DNA of 39,758 nt. Source: CAYXBG01 sp964463145 (lineage in GTDB: Bacteria; Acidobacteriota; UBA6911; RPQK01; CBDAPI01). Both the position numbers and the translations under genes were made by a program. The notes below the pieces were generated by a model. That model saw only the letters and a list, made by a program, of their open reading frames with translations. It was not told where the DNA came from and did not search any database. This document shows, in pieces, positions 33,045 through 39,758 of this stretch (its first letter is position 1; every line of letters begins with the position of its first letter). Location of the stretch: NCBI GenBank assembly GCA_964463145.1, contig CAYXBG010000006.1:1-39758 (forward strand), read 5' to 3'.

Positions 33045-34247
33045 ATGAAGCGAATAAGCCCTCTAAGTGTAAAGTTGTCTTTTTTCCTCTATGGGATTAT
33101 CTGTCCGTTGGTTTTTGTCCACACTGTTCAAGGCGGCGGGCTAACTACAGTAGATCCTAGCGATGTAGGAATGGTCTCTCAAAGACTCACCGAAATTGAT
33201 TCCATTGTCCAGTCCGCCATTGAAGAAAAAGATACGCCCGGTGCGGTAGTCCTGGTTGCCCGAAAAGGCAAAGTAGTTTACAGGAAAGCATTTGGATACC
33301 GTTCACTACGCCCGATCAAAGAGATTATGACTGTCGACACCATTTTTGATCTAGCCTCGCTTACCAAGGTGATGGCTACGGCACCTTCGATCATGATTTT
33401 GGTAGAGGAAGGTAAGCTGACGTTATCGGATCCTGTAGATCTACTGTTAGAGGGTTTTGGAAAATATGGTAAAGGGAATATTACCCCGTTACAGTTACTA
33501 ACCCATTTTTCGGGACTGCGTCCAGGACTCGACTTGGACGAAAAGTGGTCCGGTTACAATTCTGCTATCAAGTTTGCATTTGAAGAGGTGCTTGTTTCCG
33601 TACCAGGAACAAGATTCTTATACAGCGATATCAACTATATTCTCCTCGGTGCCGTGGTTCGAGAGGTTTCTGGTGTTTCGCTAGGAGAATTTAGCCGACG
33701 GCGCATTTTTTCATCTCTGGGGATGAATGACACTGGATTTAATCCTTCCGTATCTTCGGCACGGGTTGCTCCTACACAGCTTCGAGATGGCAAACTTTTG
33801 AGAGGGAAAGTACATGATCCTACTTCGGAACGGATGGGAGGTGTGTCCGGACACGCGGGACTTTTTTCTACGATTGACGATGTGGCCATTTTTTGCCAGA
33901 TGATGTTGGAGGGTGGGACTTTGGACGGGAGTCGGATACTCTCCCCTCTGGCTGTTAGGAAGATGACCACAAATCAATCACCGGCTGGCAGTGACACCTG
34001 GAGAGGGATAGGATTCGATATCCAGAGCAAATTTAGTTCTAGTCGCGGAGACTTATTCCCGCTTGGATCGTTTGGTCATACTGGATTTACCGGAACTTCG
34101 GTCTGGATCGATCCCTTATCACGTACAGTGCTTGTTATTCTAACCAGTAGACTCCATCCCAATAGTCGTGGCGATGTGGTCCGCCTACGTAAGCAGATAG
34201 CTAATATTGTTGCTTCTGCTATAGAGGTGCCTATCCAGGCAGAGTAA
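33045..34247 (+). CDS. Secreted serine hydrolase of the beta-lactamase/transpeptidase fold (class C-like)
   Basis: It has 400 residues. Signal peptide about 1-29. Catalytic motifs in order: SLTK (105-108, nucleophile Ser and Lys), YSD (193-195, in the YxN position), and HTG (345-347, in the KTG position). The HTG variant is common among esterase and D-aminopeptidase-like members and less so in true AmpC, so antibiotic resistance should not be assumed. The motif LLTHFSGL (about 151-158) is typical of the family. AGGG ends one base before the ATG, too close for a good Shine-Dalgarno sequence. The zinc-ribbon gene begins at the base after its stop. Confidence 0.92.
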   Translation: MKRISPLSVKLSFFLYGIICPLVFVHTVQGGGLTTVDPSDVGMVSQRLTEIDSIVQSAIEEKDTPGAVVLVARKGKVVYRKAFGYRSLRPIKEIMTVDTIFDLASLTKVMATAPSIMILVEEGKLTLSDPVDLLLEGFGKYGKGNITPLQLLTHFSGLRPGLDLDEKWSGYNSAIKFAFEEVLVSVPGTRFLYSDINYILLGAVVREVSGVSLGEFSRRRIFSSLGMNDTGFNPSVSSARVAPTQLRDGKLLRGKVHDPTSERMGGVSGHAGLFSTIDDVAIFCQMMLEGGTLDGSRILSPLAVRKMTTNQSPAGSDTWRGIGFDIQSKFSSSRGDLFPLGSFGHTGFTGTSVWIDPLSRTVLVILTSRLHPNSRGDVVRLRKQIANIVASAIEVPIQAE

Positions 34248-34703
34248 ATGTTGCAAAGATGCCCTGTATGTAGGAGTCGACTTTGGTCCGATGTCCTTTT
34301 TCATGGTTCAAAGTTGCGCTGTCCACGTTGTGGGGCCGAGTTCAAGGCTACAGTCCCATGGATGTATGTGAGAGTCATATTCGCAATCATTATAGGAATG
34401 GCATTTGTGGTGGTGGGCCTTCTGATCCCTGGCAATCTTACGATGCTTTTCATTTTGCTAGTTATTGTTCTAGCTTTTTGGTTACTGCCCTACATTGTCC
34501 GATTCGAATTGATAGGCCCTGAACTGAGAACCTCGAGAAGGTCTCTGGATTCTAAAGAATGGGGGAAGGCCTTAGAAGGTGAACACTTTTCCGAGGAGAG
34601 AATTGACGAAGAAAGAAAGTATTTTTTCAGTAAATTGCTATGGTTTTCTCTTTTCTCTAGCCTCGTATTACTATTGATCAGTGCCTTGATTGGGGTTTTT
34701 TAA
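34248..34703 (+). CDS. Zinc-ribbon membrane protein of unknown function
   Basis: It has 151 residues. An N-terminal zinc ribbon has Cys5, Cys8, Cys25 and Cys28 in CPVC and CPRC. Two closely spaced transmembrane helices follow (about 40-60 and 64-84), then a charged cytoplasmic segment (about 90-125) and a third hydrophobic helix near the C terminus (about 129-149). The ATG directly follows the TAA of the hydrolase gene (TAAATG), so translation is by reinitiation. The 3' end overlaps the convergent transporter-Nudix gene by 33 bases. No function is assigned. Confidence 0.78.
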   Translation: MLQRCPVCRSRLWSDVLFHGSKLRCPRCGAEFKATVPWMYVRVIFAIIIGMAFVVVGLLIPGNLTMLFILLVIVLAFWLLPYIVRFELIGPELRTSRRSLDSKEWGKALEGEHFSEERIDEERKYFFSKLLWFSLFSSLVLLLISALIGVF

Positions 34704-35963
34704 TAGGCGCAATATAGTTTTGTTAGCAGGTGGAAACTCCAGTTTCTGCAGTTCTTGTCTTGAGACCCAGCGTCCTCCAAGGCTAACACTCGGTTCTTGA
34801 TCCGAAAGGAAACAGAAGAAATGAAGAGTGAGATCTCGGTCCGAATAGGAGAATGAGTCAGTATGGACCAATGTCCCCGATGTGCTGTCCAGTTCGAAAC
34901 CACCTTCTTCATGAACTTCCCGGCAGGCAGTCTCGATTAGAGATTCTCCTTTTTGACGTTTGCCACCTGGAAATTCCCAATAACCGTCTAGATGTCCCGT
35001 GTCTCTGCGGGGCTGTACATAGAAGAGGTTGCCGTTCCGAATAATTGCAAGACTCACATCGTAATGTGGCCGCGATCGTGTCCCGAAAGAGGTTTTTCTT
35101 GAAACAATAAATATACCTCCTCCTATCAGGGTAAAGGCTACTAGGCTCAATCCGGTTAAGGACTCGTTAAGTAGGAAGAAGGCTAGCAGTGAGGCACCTA
35201 TGGGCTCTGCCAGAAGTAATAACGATACTAGAGTAGGGCTTAGATATTTTAGACAATAATTGTAAGAACTATGTCCTATGCACTGAGGACCAGCTGCGAG
35301 GGCAAACATCAAGAGGTGTGTTTCGAAAGAAAGCCCCATGAAGCTTGTTCCACTTAAGAGGAGGACACAAGCAAGAATAACGGTGGCATAAAGGTAGGTT
35401 GGATAAATATAACTCCAAAAGCTTCTTGATTGTAAGCTTACATGTCCGGCCAGGACATAGATACTTAGGCCAACAGCTCCAGCCACAGCAAGGAGCGAGC
35501 CCTTGAAAGATCCTCCAATTTGGAAATCCGCAACTCCAAGGACGCCAGCTCCACAGATAGTGAGGAGAATGCCTAATACACTAGTTGAAGGTAGTCGTTC
35601 TTTCAAAAATATGCGTGCGGCAAGAGCGACAAGGATAGGGGTTGAGTTACCCAGAAGAACAGCTGTGGTTACACTGGTATGTTGGAGTGCTGTAGTCCAG
35701 AAGGCGAAATGGAAGGCTAGTCCACACCCGGCTAAAAGAACTAGCATGCGGAGACCCACGGAGGATTTCTTGCGATCGGGATTGGAGTTCCTGTCGCGTA
35801 AGTATAAGGGGAAAATCAGTACACTGGACCAGGCCATTCGGTAGAAGGCAATGGTGAGTCCTGAGGCTTCCGTATTCCACCGCACCAGAATTGAGGCTGA
35901 GGAGACGGCAGCAATGCCCAATCCCAATACCAATGTGACGGTCCAGATTGACCGTTCCTGCAT
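34671..35963 (-). CDS. Fusion of an EamA/DMT-type transporter and a MutT-like Nudix hydrolase
   Basis: One uninterrupted frame of 430 residues from ATG 35963. Residues about 5-290 are two EamA repeats with about ten membrane helices (FYRMAWSSVLIFPLYLRDR, then LLLLAEPIGASLLAFFLLNE). After a linker of about 20 residues (SRKTSFGTRSRPHYD) a complete Nudix domain follows (about 300-430): GYWEFPGGKR and the Nudix box from G334 to F356, matching Gx5Ex7REVxEExGF exactly. No Met lies at the Nudix domain start, so a separate gene is not available. The extension to TTG 36065 is considered unlikely. Predicted to be a cytoplasmic nucleotide-cleaning domain tethered to a permease. Convergent with the zinc-ribbon gene. 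Confidence 0.9.
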   Translation of the reverse strand: MQERSIWTVTLVLGLGIAAVSSASILVRWNTEASGLTIAFYRMAWSSVLIFPLYLRDRNSNPDRKKSSVGLRMLVLLAGCGLAFHFAFWTTALQHTSVTTAVLLGNSTPILVALAARIFLKERLPSTSVLGILLTICGAGVLGVADFQIGGSFKGSLLAVAGAVGLSIYVLAGHVSLQSRSFWSYIYPTYLYATVILACVLLLSGTSFMGLSFETHLLMFALAAGPQCIGHSSYNYCLKYLSPTLVSLLLLAEPIGASLLAFFLLNESLTGLSLVAFTLIGGGIFIVSRKTSFGTRSRPHYDVSLAIIRNGNLFYVQPRRDTGHLDGYWEFPGGKRQKGESLIETACREVHEEGGFELDSTSGTLVHTDSFSYSDRDLTLHFFCFLSDQEPSVSLGGRWVSRQELQKLEFPPANKTILRLLKNPNQGTDQ

Positions 35964-36182
35964 TATAGACTTGCCATTGTTGCGGATGACGTGGAGTCGA
36001 TCCGGGCAACTGATAGAGAGTGGATGAAAAAAAGCACGACGTAATGGAGTTGTTAGAGGTACCAAGGAATTTTCGCACTTTACTCTCCCAGGTGCAAAGC
36101 AAGAGGGTATAGAATTTGTCTGTATCGACTAGCAAGGTATGTAGTGTATGTTCTTTTATCTCCCAGTTTAGAAAGGTTCAAC

Positions 36183-36656
36183 ATGCGTAGTAAGCTCGGG
36201 ACTGACTGGCCACAGGCCGTTGTAAGTGAAATATGTTCAGGTAATCCCCCTTTTCGAGCAGTCCCGGTTATATCTGTAGATGACGATGGATATCCTCATG
36301 TGGCGTTACTGGCGTTGATGGAGTTCTTGCTTTTTGAGAAGGACATATACTTTCACGTTAGTGCTAGTAGTAGATCGAGACAATTTTTGATAGCGCGTCC
36401 TTTTTGTACATGTCTTTTCTTAAGCCAAAAAGGTTGTTTCTATGTTAAATGTAAAATTTATGCTGAATTTGATCTGCAGGAAAGGACCGTTTTTAAGATC
36501 CGAACGCAATCTGTTATTGAAGACACGATTCCAGACTCAGAAACTGGAGCATTGTTACTTTCTGGACTAGACTTTGAGATGAGCCCGGAAAGCGTGCTAG
36601 GGCTGTCTACAGTGCGAGAACGTATCCTCAAGAGAATGAGTCAGCGAGCAAGCTGA
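36183..36656 (+). CDS. FMN-binding split-barrel (pyridoxamine 5'-phosphate oxidase-like) protein
   Basis: It has 157 residues from ATG 36183, which AAAGG precedes by six bases; the open frame reaches back to GTG 36144 without a Shine-Dalgarno sequence. The beta-strand pattern AVPVISVDDDGYPHVALL followed by IYFHVSASSRSRQF matches the PNPOx-like split barrel, in which the last block contacts the FMN phosphate. The substrate is unknown, and the rest diverges, so the family call is moderate. It lies divergent to the transporter-Nudix gene, and its last 16 bases overlap the msrP 3' end. Confidence 0.65.
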   Translation: MRSKLGTDWPQAVVSEICSGNPPFRAVPVISVDDDGYPHVALLALMEFLLFEKDIYFHVSASSRSRQFLIARPFCTCLFLSQKGCFYVKCKIYAEFDLQERTVFKIRTQSVIEDTIPDSETGALLLSGLDFEMSPESVLGLSTVRERILKRMSQRAS

Positions 36657-37654
36657 CCTTTTCTCAGAGGTCGCCGAGGGGTTCTGGGTTCGTTTGGGTA
36701 CAGTTCAGCGACATATCGATCATACCCGTTGAATATGGGTGTCTTGAACCAGGAATGAGATCCTAACCAGTAGGAGCGTTTTTGACTCCATCTCGGATGT
36801 GGAATATTAGGGTTTACGTTCGATAGAAACCCGTATTCTGCTGGTTGGATTTGCCAAAAAGTTTTTGGTTGGTCTCGAACGAACTCGATTTTAACGACCG
36901 ACTTTGGACTTTTATAGCCATACTTCCAGGGCACTACAATGCGAACTGGCGCACCATGCTGCTTGAGTAGAGGACGGCCATAGCATCCTGTAACGACCAT
37001 TGTTAGGTCGTGCATCGCTTCGTCTATCCGCAAGGCTTCATTATAGGGCCAGGGATAGTAGGGAGCGCGGGGAATGCCGGGCATCTGAACTGGTAGGTAA
37101 GCCGTTACAAATCTTATGAACCGTGCTTCGGGCTTGGGATTTGCCAAATTAATGATTTTATTCAATGGGAAGCCGCTCCAGGGTATGTTCATGGCCCAAC
37201 GTTCCACACAACGAAAATGATAAGTCCTTTCCTCGTGTGGAAATTTGAAAAGTCCATCGAGGTCAAGGGTGAATGGGTTTTGACAGGCTCCGGTCACTTC
37301 GATTTTCCAAGGGTCCACCTTGAAGTCGCCGACAAGCTTCCAAACTGGCCCGCCCCGCCCTGGCAGGAATTCATAGAAATTGTTGTGAGTTGCGGCTGTT
37401 TTCCTAGGTGTTAGATCTGACCCTGCGTGTTGGGGTAGAGGATAGAGTGTATTCCTCTCGGAGGGGAAAATGCCTGGACGGTGTATAGGTTCACTGAGGA
37501 TGTCTGACTGACCAGCAGCGGATGAAGTGCAAGAAAGTGTTGAAGCTGTAGTTAATCCCAAGCCTAATTTCTGGATAAATGACCTGCGATTGTGGAAAAA
37601 GCTCTCGGGCGTGGCGTCAAAATGCGGAATATCTGCTTGATATTTTTTCATCAT
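36641..37654 (-). CDS. msrP: Methionine sulfoxide reductase catalytic subunit MsrP (YedY)
   Basis: Periplasmic molybdoenzyme that repairs oxidised methionines in envelope proteins. It has 337 residues from ATG 37654. A twin-arginine signal (NRRSFIQKLG) near residue 23 indicates Tat export of the folded enzyme. The molybdenum-ligating Cys lies in FRCVERWAMNIPW (Cys149). Other landmarks are HNNFYEF, PYYPWPYNEALR, HGAPVRIVVPWKYGYKSPKS, and WSQKRSYWLG. The start codon overlaps the esterase stop (ATGATGA; alternative ATGs at 37666 and 37651), so translation is coupled. The heme membrane partner MsrQ is not adjacent. Confidence 0.95.
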   Translation of the reverse strand: MMKKYQADIPHFDATPESFFHNRRSFIQKLGLGLTTASTLSCTSSAAGQSDILSEPIHRPGIFPSERNTLYPLPQHAGSDLTPRKTAATHNNFYEFLPGRGGPVWKLVGDFKVDPWKIEVTGACQNPFTLDLDGLFKFPHEERTYHFRCVERWAMNIPWSGFPLNKIINLANPKPEARFIRFVTAYLPVQMPGIPRAPYYPWPYNEALRIDEAMHDLTMVVTGCYGRPLLKQHGAPVRIVVPWKYGYKSPKSVVKIEFVRDQPKTFWQIQPAEYGFLSNVNPNIPHPRWSQKRSYWLGSHSWFKTPIFNGYDRYVAELYPNEPRTPRRPLRKGQLAR

Positions 37655-38670
37655 GTATTTAGGCATTTGGAAAGGAAGGGGAGGGAAGTATCCAGTCTTT
37701 TCTGGACATTGCTATGAGTGCCTTTAAATTCTTCATAACGATGGTCGATAGAGTGTGTTTCTAGTAACTTTGTGAATCGGCGTGCCCCAAATTGGAGCTG
37801 GTACTGATCCCGATTACCACAATCGAAGTAGAGTCCACGGAGTCGCCGCAAGTTTTGTAGACTTTCAGGGGAGCCTAGGATATGGATGGGGTCATGTTCA
37901 AGCCATTTTCCCCAGCGTTCTGGGATGATCTCGCAAGTATGGAGGTCGAAGGGAAGCTGTATTTTATTTCCAGTACCTGGATCCGGATCGTAAGTAGCTG
38001 CCATTGCTAGAATAAATAGAATCTGAAGGTGCTCGTTATCGACCTGAGGTGCTTGTTCGAAGGAGTCTAAAAAAACTCGAGGGCTAAAGTCGAAATCCTG
38101 AAGGGCTGTTGCGATTCTGGGGAATTCCGGAGGGAAGAGGAGATCAAACCCCATATCGGCTGAATGACAAGCAATCGCTCCCCATTCTGAGGAGTGACGC
38201 ATCCCCTGGATTAAGGCTCCATACCCGCCGCTTGAAAACCCCATTACAGCACGTCTTTTTGGGTCTTGGGAGATTGGATAATATTTAATTAAATGAGGTA
38301 TGAGGTCATCGACCAAGAAGGTTTCCCAGTTTCCGGTTATTGGAGAATCGATGTACTGATTCCCTCCGAGTGATGTGAAACAGTCAGGGAAGGCGATCAC
38401 TGCCGGCTCCATGAGGCCCTCTTTGACCAGCCTTTCCATTCGTTCTGGGATATTCTCACCGAATGCTTTCCATCCCGTCATATTTAGGCTGCTATTTGTG
38501 AATGACGACAGGTAAACGATCAGTGGGGAAGAGGATTCACAATCCGGGGGGACATAGACGCGGACGAGTCGGCGAGCTGGATCGCCAAGGCGATTGTTTT
38601 GCAGTGAGGGTGCATCGACCCAATTTTCAAGTAATCGGCCGTCTATTTGTGAGAAACCATGTTGGGGCAT
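37651..38670 (-). CDS. Alpha/beta-hydrolase esterase (EstD / enterochelin-esterase-like)
   Basis: It has 339 residues. The nucleophile elbow is GFSSGG (Ser146). The triad is completed by Asp in LYFDCGNRDQ and His in FKGTHSN, in the correct order. YFDCGNRD is typical of the putative-esterase family with S-formylglutathione hydrolase and enterochelin esterase. There is no signal peptide, so it is probably cytoplasmic. The true substrate cannot be predicted. It is the first gene of a pair with msrP, overlapping it by four bases at the preferred start. The intergenic region upstream (38671-38828) contains no clear promoter to my eye. Confidence 0.88.
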   Translation of the reverse strand: MPQHGFSQIDGRLLENWVDAPSLQNNRLGDPARRLVRVYVPPDCESSSPLIVYLSSFTNSSLNMTGWKAFGENIPERMERLVKEGLMEPAVIAFPDCFTSLGGNQYIDSPITGNWETFLVDDLIPHLIKYYPISQDPKRRAVMGFSSGGYGALIQGMRHSSEWGAIACHSADMGFDLLFPPEFPRIATALQDFDFSPRVFLDSFEQAPQVDNEHLQILFILAMAATYDPDPGTGNKIQLPFDLHTCEIIPERWGKWLEHDPIHILGSPESLQNLRRLRGLYFDCGNRDQYQLQFGARRFTKLLETHSIDHRYEEFKGTHSNVQKRLDTSLPFLSKCLNT

Positions 38671-38828
38671 AAATCAACTCAAGTAGGTCTTAATAATAGC
38701 TGAGTGGCTGTAATTATGTTTTCTCACTGTGGGTAAATAGCAGCTTCAGCCCAATGATCACGGTGCTTTGCAGTTAGGAATAGCGATAGTTCCAAGAAAA
38801 TCAACATCGGATGCCTGGCCATTAATTG

Positions 38829-39758
38829 TCATTTTTTGTAGACGTGACAGGAGTGCCCGAAAAGAACTTCAGCACTCTCCATAAGGGTTTCGGATAGGGT
38901 TGGATGTGGATGAATGGTAGCGGCGATATCGTCTGCCGTGGCAGACATCTCCACTGCCAAGCATCCTTCGGCAATTAACTCTCCTGCTCCTGGTCCTACT
39001 ATCCCAACTCCCAAGATTTGTCGTGTCTTGGAATCTAGGATTAGTTTTGTCATCCCATCAGTTCGATTTAGGCTTAGTGCTCGACCAGAGGCTGCCCAGG
39101 GGAATCGGGTAATTTTAATGTCTCGACTTTCGGACCTGGCTTCCCGTTCCGTGAGTCCGCACCAGGCTATCTCGGGGTCTGTGAAGATCACTGCAGGAAT
39201 AGCCAGATTGTCAAAAGCTGTCATCTGTCCTGCAATCACCTCGGCTGCGACTTTTCCTTCTCGAGATGCTTTATGGGCTAGCATTGGCTGACCTGCAATG
39301 TCTCCTATAGCAAATATACGGGTGTCCTTGGTGCGGCACTGATGGTCGGTTTCGATGAATCCGTCATTGAATGTTACCTTGGTCTGGCTCAATCCTAATC
39401 CTCTTAAATTTGGGGTGCGTCCAACTGCCAGCAAGATTGCGTCAAAAGACTCCGAGTTCTGTTGGGATGATCCTTTAAAGCAAACTTCGAAGTAGTTGTC
39501 AGTCTCATTTATGTTATGGACTTCTGTGTTGAGGTGAATTTTTTCAAAAGAATTCTCTAACTGCTTGTGGAGTGGCCTTACCAGATCTCGGTCTGCTCCG
39601 GGCAAGAGACTTCCAGAGAGTTCTATTACAGTGATCTTGGATCCCAAAGAAGCGTATATGGTTCCTAATTCCAGTCCTATATATCCACCACCAACAACAA
39701 GAATTCTGTTATAGATTTCTGGGAGTTCCAGGGCTTTACTTGAGTCGAGAATACGAGG
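38829..39758 (-). CDS. lpdA: Dihydrolipoyl dehydrogenase, N-terminal part beyond the window
   Basis: E3 component of 2-oxoacid dehydrogenase complexes, reoxidising lipoamide with FAD and NAD. The frame is open to the window end, and residues encoded there (RILDSSKALELP, then the NAD-binding VVGGGYIGLELGT) match E. coli Lpd closely, so the TTG at 39647 is not the start. The FAD-contacting AIGDIAGQPMLAHKASREG is present, and the dimer domain carries the catalytic HPHPTLSE (His with Glu). The redox-active cysteine pair lies in the missing N-terminal part. No E1 or E2 gene is visible downstream within the window. Confidence 0.96.
   Translation of the reverse strand, partial: PRILDSSKALELPEIYNRILVVGGGYIGLELGTIYASLGSKITVIELSGSLLPGADRDLVRPLHKQLENSFEKIHLNTEVHNINETDNYFEVCFKGSSQQNSESFDAILLAVGRTPNLRGLGLSQTKVTFNDGFIETDHQCRTKDTRIFAIGDIAGQPMLAHKASREGKVAAEVIAGQMTAFDNLAIPAVIFTDPEIAWCGLTEREARSESRDIKITRFPWAASGRALSLNRTDGMTKLILDSKTRQILGVGIVGPGAGELIAEGCLAVEMSATADDIAATIHPHPTLSETLMESAEVLFGHSCHVYKK

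Noticed and set aside
33045..34247. Calling this an antibiotic-resistance beta-lactamase
   Set aside because: The fold motifs fit a broad hydrolase family, and the HTG variant and lack of resistance context do not support the specific claim.
36066..36135. Extending the transporter-Nudix gene to TTG 36065
   Set aside because: The extra 34 residues are not hydrophobic or family-like, and ATG 35963 lies just before the first membrane helix.

Overview
The window reads as ordinary chromosomal DNA from a free-living, aerobic-type, Gram-negative bacterium. It is dense with core genes and has no phage, insertion-sequence, integron or CRISPR signature. A run of ten Ns (7890-7899) shows that this is a draft scaffold, probably a metagenome-assembled genome. 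The phylum cannot be fixed by eye. Two features point towards an Acidobacteriota- or deltaproteobacteria-like lineage, at low confidence: an atpF'-F-H-A-G-D-C cluster lacking the a and c subunit genes, and a YtxH gene followed by a coiled-coil partner. No stretch longer than about 212 bases lacks a gene. The largest gaps (1691-1898, 18760-18971, 31103-31313 and 28302-28503) are promoter or leader regions. I saw no convincing intrinsic terminator anywhere.

Layout. 1-1127 is the 3' part of queG (epoxyqueuosine reductase). 1217-1690 is a minus-strand hypothetical gene, divergent from the ATP synthase cluster at 1899-7883 (b', b, delta, alpha, gamma, beta, epsilon). A perfect 17-bp palindrome sits between the two. 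After the N gap, a strong promoter drives tRNA-Gln(CUG) and then an SDR39U1-type epimerase. queA (the second queuosine gene) and an MFS transporter diverge from about 10.2 kb. A sugar-acid dehydratase of the IlvD/Edd family diverges from a 6-phosphofructokinase that carries pyrophosphate-type active-site residues, and a short-chain dehydrogenase follows. A minus-strand block (M32 carboxypeptidase, NamZ-type muramidase, TPR protein) diverges from the translation/ribosome-assembly operon rplU-rpmA-obg-nadD-rsfS-rlmH (18972-22455).

From 22.5 to 30.3 kb there is an orphan protein, a CNNM/CorC-type membrane protein, a formiminotransferase, trmL, a large orphan envelope coiled-coil protein, nth and an AI-2E family permease. 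30.3-33 kb holds thiD, the YtxH pair, a 31-residue membrane microprotein that I call from sequence, and mobA. 33-39.8 kb holds a secreted beta-lactamase-fold hydrolase, a zinc-ribbon membrane protein, a transporter-Nudix fusion, an FMN split-barrel protein, msrP translationally coupled to an esterase, and the 3' part of lpdA.

Functional threads. Energy: F1 plus the b stalk, lipoamide dehydrogenase and pyrophosphate-type glycolysis. tRNA modification: queG, queA, trmL. Ribosome assembly: the rplU cluster. Envelope and oxidative repair: MsrP, a MutT-type Nudix domain, endonuclease III, NamZ. I found no obvious large novel system. The best leads are the transporter-Nudix fusion, the lysine-rich tail on L21, the microprotein, the palindrome between the atp cluster and its divergent neighbour, and the paired 12-bp palindromes upstream of the CNNM gene.
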